This document shows positions 34,677 through 43,693 of a DNA stretch of 64,000 bases, in pieces. The stretch comes from Chromobacterium sp. IIBBL 290-4 (lineage in GTDB: Bacteria; Pseudomonadota; Gammaproteobacteria; Burkholderiales; Chromobacteriaceae). Below the pieces are notes generated by a model that was not told where the DNA came from, did no database searches, and worked only from the letters and a program-made list of their open reading frames with translations. The DNA lies in contig NZ_CP100128.1 in assembly GCF_024207115.1 (NCBI RefSeq), positions 4,030,001 to 4,094,000 of the forward strand, read 5' to 3'. A program made the position numbers and the translations under genes. Position 1 is the first letter of the stretch; the number at the start of each line of letters is the position of its first letter.

Positions 34677-36397
34677 CTATCCGCCTCCTCCACCAATTGA
34701 ATGAAAGCGTCTTCCATGGTGGGATTGGGCCTCGTCTCGCTCGCCACGCTTTGCTTCAGCGCGTCCGGCTTGTCCAGCGCCAACAACTTGCCGCGATACA
34801 CCAGGGCGATGCGATCGCAGTACTCGGCCTCATCCATGAAGTGGGTAGTCACCAGCACCGTGACGCCCTTTTGCGCCAGACCATTGATATGGGTCCAGAA
34901 TTCGCGCCGCGTCACCGGATCGACACCAGAGGTGGGTTCATCCAGAAACAGCAGCGGCGGCTCATGCATCACCGCGCAAGCCAAGGCCAAACGCTGCTTG
35001 AAGCCCAGGGGCAGTTCGCCGGACGGGCTGTCCATATACGGCGACAGGCCGAACACCCGCTCCATCTGCGCCACCTTGTCGCGCTGTTTTTGGCCAGCCA
35101 AGCCATAGACGCCGGAGAAAAACATCAGATTGCGGCGCACGCTCAACTGGGCGTACAAGGAAAACTTCTGCGCCATATAGCCCAGCTGCTGGCGCGCGGC
35201 GGTCGGGCTGGCTTTCAGATCCAAGCCCATCACCAGCGCCTGTCCGGCCGTCGGTTTGAGCAAGCCGCACTCCATCTTGAAAGTGGTGGACTTGCCGGCG
35301 CCGTTGGGGCCCAGCAAGCCAAACACCTCGCCGCGCCTGACGGCGAAGCTGACATCGTCGGTGGCGTAAAAATCGCCAAAGCGTTTGCTCAATCCGCGCG
35401 CCTCGATGACAGACTCCTCATGATGCGGCGGCGCGGGCGGCATCACCTCGGCCAGCACCGAGTCCCCGCCAGGACCGCCGCCCAGCAGGCTGATGAAGGC
35501 GTCTTCCAATCTGGGCGGCGCGGTTTCCAAACTGGCGCCCGGCCCCGCATCCGCCTGGGCCAGATCCGGCCAGCGGCCAGCCTCGCGCAGCAGCAGGCGC
35601 AAACCGCTGCCTTGTATCGTGCCATCCATCAACGCCGGCTGGCGCAGCAGTTTTTGCAGCACCAGGCGGCGGTTCCCCGCAATGCCGGACAGCCTGAGGC
35701 AGCGCCCGGCCAGCCCCTCAGTCAGCGCGGAGGGCGAGCCTGCCGCCTGTATCCGCCCCTGATTCATCAGGTAGACCATGTCGCAGGCCTCCGCTTCATC
35801 CAGGTAAGCGGTGCTGAGCAATACGGTGATGCCGTCGGCGGACAACGCGCGGATCAGCTTCCACAACTCACGCCGGGAGATGGGGTCGACACCGACGCCG
35901 GGCTCGTCCAGCAACAGCGCCCGGGGCTTGCCCAGCAGCGAGCAGGCCAAGCCCAGCTTCTGCTTCATGCCGCCGGACAGCTTGCCGGCGTAGCGCGCGG
36001 TGAAGGGCGCCAGATCGGTCAGCGCCAGCAGGCGGGCGAAGTCCTGCGTCCTGTCCGCCTTGGCCACCTCGCGCAGATCGGCGTACAGATTGAGGTTTTC
36101 CTGCACCGTCAGGTCTTCGTACAGGCCGAATTTTTGCGGCATATAGCCAATGGCGCGGCGCAAGGCGTCGGGATCCGCCACTGGATTGATGCCGGCGACG
36201 CGCGCCTCGCCGCCGCTGGGCGTCAACAAACCGGCCAGCATGCGCAGCAAGGTGGTCTTGCCGGCCCCGTCCGGGCCGACCAGGCCGGCGATGCAGCCTT
36301 GCGGGATATCCAGCGCCACCGCGTCAACCGCGTCGCCGGGCGCGCCGGCAAAGCGCTTGCTCAAGCCGGCGGCGAAAATAGCGGCCTCGCCGTTCAC
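34673..36397 (-). CDS. ybhF: Double ATP-binding subunit of the ABC exporter, YbhF-like
   Basis: 574 aa with two complete ABC domains. First (residues ~8-230): Walker A GPDGAGKTT, signature LSGGMKQKLGLACSLLGKPR, Walker B ALLLDEPGVGVDP. Second (~330-560): GPNGAGKST, the altered signature ELPLGFKQRLALA typical of YbhF-type second domains, and LLFLDEPTSGVDP. Energises the two permeases from the cytosol. GTG start overlaps the TGA of the membrane-fusion gene (GTGA), and its own stop overlaps the next gene, so the operon is tightly coupled. Confidence 0.94.
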   Translation of the reverse strand: MNGEAAIFAAGLSKRFAGAPGDAVDAVALDIPQGCIAGLVGPDGAGKTTLLRMLAGLLTPSGGEARVAGINPVADPDALRRAIGYMPQKFGLYEDLTVQENLNLYADLREVAKADRTQDFARLLALTDLAPFTARYAGKLSGGMKQKLGLACSLLGKPRALLLDEPGVGVDPISRRELWKLIRALSADGITVLLSTAYLDEAEACDMVYLMNQGRIQAAGSPSALTEGLAGRCLRLSGIAGNRRLVLQKLLRQPALMDGTIQGSGLRLLLREAGRWPDLAQADAGPGASLETAPPRLEDAFISLLGGGPGGDSVLAEVMPPAPPHHEESVIEARGLSKRFGDFYATDDVSFAVRRGEVFGLLGPNGAGKSTTFKMECGLLKPTAGQALVMGLDLKASPTAARQQLGYMAQKFSLYAQLSVRRNLMFFSGVYGLAGQKQRDKVAQMERVFGLSPYMDSPSGELPLGFKQRLALACAVMHEPPLLFLDEPTSGVDPVTRREFWTHINGLAQKGVTVLVTTHFMDEAEYCDRIALVYRGKLLALDKPDALKQSVASETRPNPTMEDAFIQLVEEADR

Positions 36398-37377
36398 GGC
36401 ACCAACCTCAGGATGACCGGCATGCCTTGATTCAGGCTGGCGTCAGCATCGCTCACCACCACGCGGATGCGGTACACCAGCGAGGTGCGCAGATCGGCGG
36501 TTTCGACCGATTTGGGCGTGAACTCGGCGGTGGGCGACACGAAGCCGACCACGCCATGATAGGTTTTATCGGGGTGGCTGTCGGTAGACACTTGCACCTT
36601 GCTGCCACTGGCGAAACGGCCCAGTTGGCTCTCCGTCACATAGGCGCGCACCCATACCGGATGCCGCAAAGACAAGTTGAATGCAGGCGTGCCGGCTTGA
36701 ACCATGCTGCCCGCCTCCACGGCGCGGGTGAGGATGATGCCGGCGCTGGGCGCTTGCAGATTGGCGTCTTTCAAGGCCAGCTTGGCTGAGGCTGCGCTGG
36801 CGCGCGCCTGTTTCAACTGGGCGTCGGATTCGGCGATTTCTTCCGGGCGGAAGCCGACCGTCAATTCCTTGAGCTGTTGCTGAGCGGCATCGCGCTGGGC
36901 GATGGCCTGGTCGCGCAAGGAGCGCGCCGTCTCCAGCAATTGCTGACTGCTGCCGCCCGCCGGCACCAGATCGCGCTGGCGCTTGTAATCGCTTTCGGTT
37001 TGCGCGACAGCCGCCTTGGCCGCCTCCAGCCTTGAGCGGGCCTGCTCGATGTCTTCGCTGCGATTGCCCTTGTGCATCAGCGCATTGCGCGCCGCCAGCG
37101 CGGCCTCATTGGCCAGCGCGGCGTTCAGGCTGTTGCGCAGCGGCTCCGCATCCAGCCTGGCCAATATCTGTCCGGGCTGCACGCTGTCGCCCTCGTCCAC
37201 CAGCACCGAGGCCAGACGGCCGGATACCCGAAAGGCCAGCGACACATCGCGGATATCCACATTGCCATACAGGGTGGACTGCCGTTCGACCTCGACGCGG
37301 CTTTGGTAAAGGTAATAGCCCCCGCCCGCCGCGGCCAGCAGCGCGATGGCTGCCGGAACCGCCCATAGCTTGCCCAT
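36394..37377 (-). CDS. ybhG: Membrane-fusion (HlyD-type) subunit, YbhG-like
   Basis: 327 aa. One N-terminal membrane anchor (LWAVPAAIALLAAAGGGYYL) and a periplasmic part: biotinyl-lipoyl half (NVDIRDVSLAFRVSGRLASV, EGDSVQPGQILARLDAEPLR), a long coiled coil (~90-195) and a beta-barrel (VWVRAYVTESQLGRFASGSK). Links the permeases to an outer-membrane channel such as TolC, not encoded here. First gene of ybhGFSR; ATG 37377 has GGGGAGG 5 bp upstream. Substrates in E. coli include some antibiotics; not known here. Confidence 0.93.
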   Translation of the reverse strand: MGKLWAVPAAIALLAAAGGGYYLYQSRVEVERQSTLYGNVDIRDVSLAFRVSGRLASVLVDEGDSVQPGQILARLDAEPLRNSLNAALANEAALAARNALMHKGNRSEDIEQARSRLEAAKAAVAQTESDYKRQRDLVPAGGSSQQLLETARSLRDQAIAQRDAAQQQLKELTVGFRPEEIAESDAQLKQARASAASAKLALKDANLQAPSAGIILTRAVEAGSMVQAGTPAFNLSLRHPVWVRAYVTESQLGRFASGSKVQVSTDSHPDKTYHGVVGFVSPTAEFTPKSVETADLRTSLVYRIRVVVSDADASLNQGMPVILRLVP

Positions 37378-37531
37378 GCCGCCTCCCCATCATGCATGCC
37401 CGTTTTCTGATTATCGCCCGCCGCCGGGCGATTGCGCTTGAGGCTGAGCAAAAACGCGCGGCGACAAGAAGCGATGGGAAATCTTATCCCTTAGGCATGG
37501 AGGGGCGCAATCAGGGGGCGGCGGGATGGGA

Positions 37532-38032
37532 TCAGAGTGTTTTCGCCATCAGGAACCCGGAGCCGAACCACAAGCCGATGGCCATCATCGGCTCGATGAA
37601 CTTGCCGTTCAGCAGCATCAACGGCGCGCGGAAGCGGACGCGGATGGGCCATAGCAAAGGAATGCCGGCCGGCGTCAGCCAGTCGCCCAGCAAATGGGAG
37701 GCATAGCCCACGCACAAACCCAGCACCAGGGGCATGCTCTGGCCCAGCGTCAGCCCCCAGCCATGCAGGCAATGGGCGGCGGCGTAGAACACGCCCACCA
37801 CCGCCAGCACGCTGTGCGTGACCCCGCGATGGCCGAATAGATAGGCGATGGGACGGGACAGAAAAGGAATGCGCCGGCCCAGCCAGCTTTTGGGGTGGTC
37901 GATATCCGGCAGCAAAGAACCCATCATGCCGCCGATGAGCAATAAAATCGCCAGCATGGCCGACAAGTGCAGAAACAACGCGGTCGATACCGCGCAAAAC
38001 GCGCCAAACGCGACATGCGTGCCCACCATCAT
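37532..38032 (-). CDS. Membrane-bound DUF457/YdjM-type metal-dependent hydrolase-like protein
   Basis: 166 aa with four hydrophobic helices. From ATG 38032 (GAGG upstream): MMVGTHVAFGAFCAVSTALF, then the family signature GGMMGSLLPDIDHPKSWLGR and HRGVTHSVLAVVGVF, YASHLLGDWLTPAGIPLLWP. The D-x-D-x-P and H-R-x-x-T-H patterns define the LexA-regulated YdjM/DUF457 family, thought to bind metal. True function unknown. The longer frame to 38167 lacks signals and is rejected. Confidence 0.88.
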   Translation of the reverse strand: MMVGTHVAFGAFCAVSTALFLHLSAMLAILLLIGGMMGSLLPDIDHPKSWLGRRIPFLSRPIAYLFGHRGVTHSVLAVVGVFYAAAHCLHGWGLTLGQSMPLVLGLCVGYASHLLGDWLTPAGIPLLWPIRVRFRAPLMLLNGKFIEPMMAIGLWFGSGFLMAKTL

Positions 38033-38204
38033 GCCGCCACCTCGATTTCTTTGCCTGCCATCGCCGCTCGCCCGATTTTCCTCGCCCACGGGCGGCGAAA
38101 CGCCGCCGCCCATTCTTCCCGCATTCACAGGGCCGCTCATGCTACTGCCTGTGTTGCGAAAATGCAAAAGGTAAGATGTCAGCGGCGCCTTGGCACGATA
38201 AAAG

Positions 38205-38972
38205 CTAAGCGTTAGCGGCGCGTATCGCTGTCAAGAAGATTTCCGCCCACTCGGGATGGCAGATCAGCAGATCGGGCAGATAAGGATCGGGTTGATTGTA
38301 AAGACAAGCGCTGCCATCCAGCCGCGAAGCGTGCAGGCCGGCGGCCCGCGCGACGCCCACCGGCGCGCAGGAGTCCCACTCGTACTGGCCGCCGTCGTGC
38401 AGATAAGCATGCGCCTCGCCGCGCAGCACCGCCATCGCCTTGGCGCCCGCCGAGCCCATGGGCAACAGCTCCGCATCCAGCCTCTCCGCCACCTGGCAGG
38501 CGATCTCCGGCGCGCGGCTGCGGCTGACCAGGATTTTGAGTTTACCGCCCGGCGGGCGATGCGGAGACATCGGGCTGGCGGTGCCGAACGTCTGCCCCCG
38601 CGCCGGCAAGGCGACAGCAGCCGCGACGGGCAGGCCGTCTACCGCCAACGCCACATGCACGGCCCAGTCTGGGCGATTCAGCGCGCGCTCGCCGTATTCC
38701 CGCGTGCCATCCAGCGGATCGATGATCCAGACCCGTCGCCGAGACAACCGCGCGGCGTCGGACGGGCTTTCCTCCGAAAGTACGCCATCATCGGGCCTGG
38801 CCTGCCTTAGCCACTGCAAAAGCCGCTCATTCGCGCCGGCGTCGCCTGCCTTGCCCAGCGGCTTGCCTGCTTCGGGAAAATCGGCGCGCAAGCGCAGCAG
38901 CCATTCGCCCGCCCGCGCGGCGAGACGTTCGGCCAAAGCGTGGTCGTCAAGCCCGGTTAAACACTCTGTCAT
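38205..38972 (-). CDS. cysQ: 3'(2'),5'-bisphosphate nucleotidase, CysQ-like
   Basis: 255-aa inositol-monophosphatase-family enzyme. Metal-binding motif VWIIDPLDGTREY (DP(I/L)DGT) and the second motif YEWDSCAPVGVARAAG (WDxAA/CAP) are present, and VLSEESPSD supplies the upstream acidic ligand. CysQ removes the 3'-phosphate of PAP in sulfate assimilation; GxREY-type loops favour CysQ over IMP, but substrate is not proven and 3'-phosphatase versus sugar-phosphatase activity stays open. AAGGA lies just before ATG 38975/38972. Divergent from the GST gene. Confidence 0.82.
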   Translation of the reverse strand: MTECLTGLDDHALAERLAARAGEWLLRLRADFPEAGKPLGKAGDAGANERLLQWLRQARPDDGVLSEESPSDAARLSRRRVWIIDPLDGTREYGERALNRPDWAVHVALAVDGLPVAAAVALPARGQTFGTASPMSPHRPPGGKLKILVSRSRAPEIACQVAERLDAELLPMGSAGAKAMAVLRGEAHAYLHDGGQYEWDSCAPVGVARAAGLHASRLDGSACLYNQPDPYLPDLLICHPEWAEIFLTAIRAANA

Positions 38973-39045
38973 CATTCCTTCTCTTTCCAAATCGCCACCT
39001 CGCCGGCATATTATCGGCATCGCCAATCCATCTGGAAGACTTGTC

Positions 39046-39753
39046 ATGATAGACCTGCACTACTGGACCACACCCAATGGCCACAAGATTACGATCTTCC
39101 TGGAAGAGGCGGGATTGCCGTACCGGATCATTCCCGTCGACATCCGCTCCGGCGCGCAATTCCAGGCCGACTTTCTGAAAATCGCGCCGAACAACCGGAT
39201 ACCGGCCATCGTCGACCACGCGCCGGCGGATGGCGGCGCGCCGTACGGCTTGTTCGAATCCGGCGCCATTCTGCAATATCTGGCCGAGAAAACCGACCGT
39301 TTCCTGCCATCAGACCTGCGCGGCCGCCATGACGCGCTGCAATGGCTGTTCTGGCAAATGGCGGGCTTAGGACCCATGGCAGGCCAGAATCATCATTTTT
39401 CGCAATACGCGCCGGAAAAACTGCCCTACGCCATCGATCGCTACGTCAAGGAAACCTCGCGCTTGTACCGCGTGCTGGACACGCAGCTGGCCGATGGCCG
39501 CGACTATATCTGCGGCGACTACTCCATTGCCGACATGGCCTGCTACCCATGGATTGTGCCTTACGAAAAACAGCAGCAGAACCTGGCGGACTATCCGGCG
39601 CTCGCGCAGTGGTTTGAGCGGATCCGGGCCCGCGATGCGGTAAAACGCGCCTACGCCGTGGCGGAAACCGTCAACACCGCGCCGACCGTAATGGATGAGC
39701 AATCCCGCGCGGTGCTGTTCGGCCAGGACGGCAAAAACCGGCCTGCGCGCTGA
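39046..39753 (+). CDS. Glutathione S-transferase / GSH-dependent disulfide oxidoreductase (YfcG/Nu class)
   Basis: 235 aa. MIDLHYWTTPNGHKITIFLE with the TPNGxKxxIxLEE thioredoxin-fold start of Nu-class GSTs, the GSH-contact NNRIPAIVDH and GLFESGAILQYLAEKTDRFL, and the C-terminal FWQMAGLGPMAGQNHHFSQY and YICGDYSIADMACYPWIV. Nu-class enzymes act as GSH-dependent disulfide-bond reductases and lack the usual catalytic Tyr/Ser/Cys. Start 39046 has GGAAG upstream. Soluble and cytosolic. Confidence 0.92.
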   Translation: MIDLHYWTTPNGHKITIFLEEAGLPYRIIPVDIRSGAQFQADFLKIAPNNRIPAIVDHAPADGGAPYGLFESGAILQYLAEKTDRFLPSDLRGRHDALQWLFWQMAGLGPMAGQNHHFSQYAPEKLPYAIDRYVKETSRLYRVLDTQLADGRDYICGDYSIADMACYPWIVPYEKQQQNLADYPALAQWFERIRARDAVKRAYAVAETVNTAPTVMDEQSRAVLFGQDGKNRPAR

Positions 39754-39760
39754 GCGGACA

Positions 39761-39791
39761 TAAAAAAGCCCCGGCCTTACGGGACCGGGGC
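39761..39791. terminator. Terminator between the GST gene and the convergent hypothetical gene
   Basis: GCCCCGG (39768-39774) / CCGGGGC (39785-39791). The T-run (TTTTTTA) is on the minus strand, so it mainly ends the gene at 39877-40872. Confidence 0.7.
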
Positions 39792-39876
39792 AGATTCAAC
39801 CGACCGCCCTGAGGTCGACTGAAACTCATACTGTATTCAGCATAGCCAGCCGGGCGGCAGATTGCAGGGATATTTC

Positions 39877-40872
39877 TCAGCCAAACTGCTCCCGCAGCTC
39901 GGCGATGGCTTGGCGCTCGATCCGCACCGGCATCAACGCCCTGCGGATGGGCTGGATCTTTCCCAGCACCACCTCCTCCAGCAACAGTTCGGATGCGCCA
40001 TCCTCGCCGGAATCGACGCGGATGCCCATGCGATTCAGCGTCAGCGTGACCGTTTCCAGGCTGAAATAGTCGTCGGGATGTTCCAATACCTGTTTCACTA
40101 CGCCCAGCACGCCTTCCAGTCCCGCCTGGGCGCGCAGCTCATCCAGCTGCGGCCGGACTTCCTCAAGCCTGGCATCCACCTCCGCCGCGGTGGCCGGCAA
40201 GGGCCCGGCATCCTCCGCGCCGCCGATCACGACGCATGTTTCGCTGCGCAAGGCCTGGCGATGCAGTTGCAAACGGGAACACTCCGCCTCCAGTTGCTGC
40301 CTGGCCTGCTCCATCAGGCTCAAGCGGCGCGCGATCACGCCGGCTTGCACTTGCAAGGCATGCTCGCCGGATCGGCGCTGGAAATCCTGCTCGCTGGGAC
40401 ACGGCATCAGCAGACGATGCCCATCGAAACTCACCACCAGTTGGGCGACATCATTTCTCAACTCGCCGTCTTGCAAGGCCACGCCCAAACGGGAGGTTTC
40501 GCTGCGCTGCATGGTCATCAAGGCCCAGGCCACATCGCCATTGGACGCGGACAGATAGAAATCGCGCAGGCTGTCGCTGCTCTCCAGCACCTCCAGCAAG
40601 CTGGCGGGGGACGCGAACAACAAGCCCAGCCGAGGATCGGTGGCAAAACTGCGCCGGGACAGATTGAGCACCGGCGGCAGCCGCTCGGTCAGGGTGGAAA
40701 GATAAGCCTGCGAGGCGCGCATGCCGGGCGATAACGCGTCCAGATAGCCTGGCAGCAGGCGCAAGCGCCGGTCGCACGCATCCACCAGCTGATCGATCAG
40801 CTGGTGCAGCTCCCTGGCGCGGCGGCGGCTTTCCGCATCCCAGCCCAGCTTGCGCAACAGATGGTCGAACAT
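39877..40872 (-). CDS. Hypothetical protein, 331 aa
   Basis: Cytosolic, largely helical protein. Start ATG 40872 (GGGAGAGGG immediately upstream) avoids overlap with the pseudouridine synthase gene, whose stop is 14 bp away; the ORF could reach back to 40899. Notable segments: LHQLIDQLVDACDRRLRLLP, LLFASPASLLEVLESSDSLR, the coiled-coil LSLMEQARQQLEAECSRLQL, and ETVTLTLNRMGIRVDSGEDG. Charge pattern suggests a scaffold or regulatory protein, but I recognise no family. Probably co-transcribed with the upstream pseudouridine synthase gene. Confidence 0.75.
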   Translation of the reverse strand: MFDHLLRKLGWDAESRRRARELHQLIDQLVDACDRRLRLLPGYLDALSPGMRASQAYLSTLTERLPPVLNLSRRSFATDPRLGLLFASPASLLEVLESSDSLRDFYLSASNGDVAWALMTMQRSETSRLGVALQDGELRNDVAQLVVSFDGHRLLMPCPSEQDFQRRSGEHALQVQAGVIARRLSLMEQARQQLEAECSRLQLHRQALRSETCVVIGGAEDAGPLPATAAEVDARLEEVRPQLDELRAQAGLEGVLGVVKQVLEHPDDYFSLETVTLTLNRMGIRVDSGEDGASELLLEEVVLGKIQPIRRALMPVRIERQAIAELREQFG

Positions 40873-40885
40873 GCCCTCTCCCTGA

Positions 40886-41626
40886 TCAGAATTGCTCATC
40901 GTCTCTCAGGTAGCGCCATTGGCCGGTAGGCAGATTGCCCAGTTTCACCTTGCCGATGGAGATGCGCTTGAGGCCCACCACGCGCAAACCCACCAGCTCG
41001 CACATGCGGCGGATCTGGCGCTTTTTGCCTTCGCGCAGCACAAAACGCAGCTGATCATCGTTCTGCCAGCCCACCTTGGCCGGCAGCAGCTTCTTGCCGT
41101 CCAGCTCCAGGCCATGGTTCAACAGGGCCAGGCCGTTGGGGGCGAGATCGCCTTCCACGCGAACCAGGTACTCTTTTTCAACCTGGGAGTTCTCGCCGAT
41201 CAACTGCTTGGCCACCCGGCCATCCTGGGTCAGCACCAAGAGGCCGACGGAATCGATGTCCAGGCGGCCGGCAGGCGCCAGGCCGCGCAAGTGGGAAAGC
41301 TGAAAGCGCTTGCGGCTGCCGTCTTCCGACCAGTGGTTTTCCGGCTTGATCAGCGTCACCGCCGGCTGATAGCCATCTTCGGCCTGGCCGGACACATAAC
41401 CCATCGGCTTGTTCAGCAAGATGGTGACGCGGGCGGACTGAGCGTCCTGCGCCTTCTTGTCGATTTCGATGGCATTGTGCGGCAGCACTTTTTGGCCCAG
41501 CACGGCGACCTCGCCATCCACCTTGACCCAGCCTTGCTCGATATAGCTGTCAGCCTCGCGGCGGGAACACAGGCCCAGTTCAGCCATGCGTTTTGACAGA
41601 CGTACAGGTTCCATTTGCATTTCCAT
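40886..41626 (-). CDS. rluF: rRNA pseudouridine synthase, RsuA/RluF type
   Basis: 246 aa. N-terminal S4 RNA-binding domain ([37 protein letters not shown]), then the RsuA-family catalytic core: [12 protein letters not shown], catalytic Asp in [29 protein letters not shown], and [20 protein letters not shown]. It isomerises uridine in rRNA; RluF (U2604 of 23S) is the best guess, but RluB/RluE/RsuA cannot be excluded by eye. The start may be ATG 41626, 41620 or 41611; no clear ribosome-binding site helps. Followed after 13 bp by the hypothetical gene. Confidence 0.85.
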   Translation of the reverse strand: MEMQMEPVRLSKRMAELGLCSRREADSYIEQGWVKVDGEVAVLGQKVLPHNAIEIDKKAQDAQSARVTILLNKPMGYVSGQAEDGYQPAVTLIKPENHWSEDGSRKRFQLSHLRGLAPAGRLDIDSVGLLVLTQDGRVAKQLIGENSQVEKEYLVRVEGDLAPNGLALLNHGLELDGKKLLPAKVGWQNDDQLRFVLREGKKRQIRRMCELVGLRVVGLKRISIGKVKLGNLPTGQWRYLRDDEQF

Positions 41627-41745
41627 AACGAAAAGGCGGCCCAGTCACACCACCGGCCGCCAGTGAATCGACCGCTATTGTAGGATATCGGGGCGCAACT
41701 GGCCATGACGGCATGGCCATGGCTTGCGGCGCGACAGCCTCCAAC

Positions 41746-41774
41746 AAATAAAAAGCCACCCGTTCCAGGGTGGC
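41746..41774 (-). terminator. Intrinsic terminator after bamD
   Basis: Minus strand: GCCACCC (41774-41768), loop TGGAAC, GGGTGGC (41761-41755), then TTTTTATTT. It lies 29 bp after the bamD stop. Confidence 0.8.
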
Positions 41775-41802
41775 CTTTCGCGCTCAAACGGCGGTCAGCC
41801 GC

Positions 41803-42597
41803 TTATTTCCACAGCTTCCACCACGGCATCTCCTCAACCGACCACGGCTTGGCCAGATACGGGCTCTGCGGGTAGTTAAGCGCCAGCACGCGGCGGGCGT
41901 CGTCGCGCAGCTGCGGCATCTGCAACTTGTCATAAGCCGTCACCATGATGGCCAGCGCTTCCTCCTGGTACTTGGTGTTGGAGAAATCCTTGACCACGCC
42001 CTGGGCGCGATTCGCCGCCGCCAAGTAGGCGCCGCGCTTCATGTAGTAGCGCGAAACGTGCATTTCGTTGCCGCCCAGCGCATCCACCAGTTTGCTCATC
42101 TTGGCCGAAGCGTCAGGCGTATATGTGCTCTTGGGGAAGCGGGTGGTCAGCTCGCGGAAGGCGGAGAAGGCTTCGCGCGCGGCCTTGGGGTCACGCTCGC
42201 TCATGTCCTGGCCGGCCCATTTTGCGAGCAGGCCGGAATCGTCATTGAAATACACCAATCCCTTCAGATAATAAATGTAGTCCAGGTTAGGATGGGTTGG
42301 GTGCAGCTTGATGAAACGGTCCGCCGCGGCGATGGCCAGTTCCGGCTCCCCATCCTTGTAATGGGTGTAAGCCAGGTCCATCTGAGCCTGCTGGGCATAG
42401 CGGCCATACGGAAAACGCGATTCCAACGTTTCGTATAGCTTGACTGCGCGGGTATAATTGCCGCTAGCCAACTCATCGTGAGCTTCCGAATACAGCTTCT
42501 CCACGGTCCAGCCGCGCGTCTCGTCGTAGGTTTCCGTGGTTGCACATCCGGCAAGCCCCACCATCACCAACATTGCTGCAACAACGTATCTTTTCAT
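41803..42597 (-). CDS. bamD: Outer-membrane protein assembly factor BamD (ComL)
   Basis: 264-aa lipoprotein of the BAM complex. Signal peptide with lipobox VGLAGCATTETYDE (Cys ~18), then TPR-like repeats: KLYSEAHDELASGNYTRAVK, LETRFPYGRYAQQA-type units (here YETLESRFPYGRYAQQAQMD), FIKLHPTHPNLDYIYYLKGL, REAFSAFRELTTRFPKSTYT. Anchored to the inner leaflet of the outer membrane, contacting BamA. Its ATG (42597-42595) overlaps the ATG of rluD on the other strand by 2 bp, so each promoter must lie within the other gene. Confidence 0.96.
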   Translation of the reverse strand: MKRYVVAAMLVMVGLAGCATTETYDETRGWTVEKLYSEAHDELASGNYTRAVKLYETLESRFPYGRYAQQAQMDLAYTHYKDGEPELAIAAADRFIKLHPTHPNLDYIYYLKGLVYFNDDSGLLAKWAGQDMSERDPKAAREAFSAFRELTTRFPKSTYTPDASAKMSKLVDALGGNEMHVSRYYMKRGAYLAAANRAQGVVKDFSNTKYQEEALAIMVTAYDKLQMPQLRDDARRVLALNYPQSPYLAKPWSVEEMPWWKLWK

Positions 42598-43693
42598 GAC
42601 TGATCCTTACATTGACTCGGACGATTATAACGACATCTCGGAAAACGAGGTATCCACCACGCAACTTCTTGAAGCGCCGCTTGCGTTGTGCGGCGAACGG
42701 CTGGACGCCGTGCTGGCCAAATTGCTGCCCGATTACTCCCGCAGCCGGCTGACGCAATGGATCAAGGACGGCCTGGTTTTGGTGGACGGCAAGGTCGTCG
42801 CGCCCAAAACCAAGATGCTGGGCGGCGAGAAGCTGCAAGTCACCCTGCAGCTGACCAATGAGGAAATGGCCTTTCAGCCGGAAGCGATGGATATCCCCAT
42901 CGTATTCGAGGACGATCACATCATCGTGATCAACAAGCCGGCCGGCCTGGTGGTCCATCCCGCATCGGGCAATTGGAGCGGCACCTTGCTGAACGGCCTG
43001 TTGCATCATTGCCCTTCGCTGGCCAATGTGCCGCGCGCTGGCATCGTCCACCGGCTGGACAAGGACACCTCCGGCCTGATGGTGGTGGCCAAGACGCTGC
43101 CCGCCCAGACCGAGCTGGTGCGCCAGATGCAGGCCCGCAGCGTGAAGCGCGTCTACCGCGCCATCGCCGACGGCGTGGTGCCATTCGACGGCACCATAGA
43201 CGCCAATATCGGCCGCGATCCGAACAACCGCCTGAAAATGGCGGTGCTGAAGTTTGGCGGCAAACCGGCGATCACCCATATCCGCGTGCTGGAGCGCTTC
43301 GCCACGCACTCGCATATCGAATGCAAGCTGGAAACCGGCCGCACCCACCAGATCCGCGTCCATATGCGCGAAGCCAACCACCCGCTGGCCGGCGATCCGG
43401 TGTACGGCAACCTCCGCCACAAGATGGATGAGGACATCGCGGCCGAGGTGAAAACCTTGGGCCGCCAGGCGCTGCACGCCTATGCGCTGGCCCTGGTCCA
43501 CCCGGCCACCGGCGAAACCCGCAGCTGGAAAGCGCCGCTGCCGGACGACTTCCGCCGCCTGCTGGATGTGCTGCGCGGCGACGGCGCGCGCGCGGATGCC
43601 GATGCCTTCGCCCATGCCAGCGATGATGAGGATGACGACGAAGACTGGGACGATGACGACGATAGCGACATCGAGGTCATCTATGTCAAATAA
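42596..43693 (+). CDS. rluD: 23S rRNA pseudouridine(1911/1915/1917) synthase
   Basis: 365 aa. S4 domain (LDAVLAKLLPDYSRSRLTQW, IKDGLVLVDGKVVAPKTKML), catalytic core with HRLDKDTSGLMVVAKT (catalytic Asp) and THIRVLERFATHSHIECKLE, LETGRTHQIRVHMREANHPL, and GRQALHAYALALVHP. Modifies helix 69 of 23S rRNA. Unusual are both ends: an acidic start (MTDPYIDSDDYNDISENEVS) and a strongly acidic tail DDEDDDEDWDDDDDSDIEV, beyond the family length of about 320. No ribosome-binding site is seen at ATG 42596, whose codon overlaps the bamD ATG; a downstream start cannot be ruled out. pgeF overlaps its end by 11 bp. Confidence 0.93.
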   Translation: MTDPYIDSDDYNDISENEVSTTQLLEAPLALCGERLDAVLAKLLPDYSRSRLTQWIKDGLVLVDGKVVAPKTKMLGGEKLQVTLQLTNEEMAFQPEAMDIPIVFEDDHIIVINKPAGLVVHPASGNWSGTLLNGLLHHCPSLANVPRAGIVHRLDKDTSGLMVVAKTLPAQTELVRQMQARSVKRVYRAIADGVVPFDGTIDANIGRDPNNRLKMAVLKFGGKPAITHIRVLERFATHSHIECKLETGRTHQIRVHMREANHPLAGDPVYGNLRHKMDEDIAAEVKTLGRQALHAYALALVHPATGETRSWKAPLPDDFRRLLDVLRGDGARADADAFAHASDDEDDDEDWDDDDDSDIEVIYVK

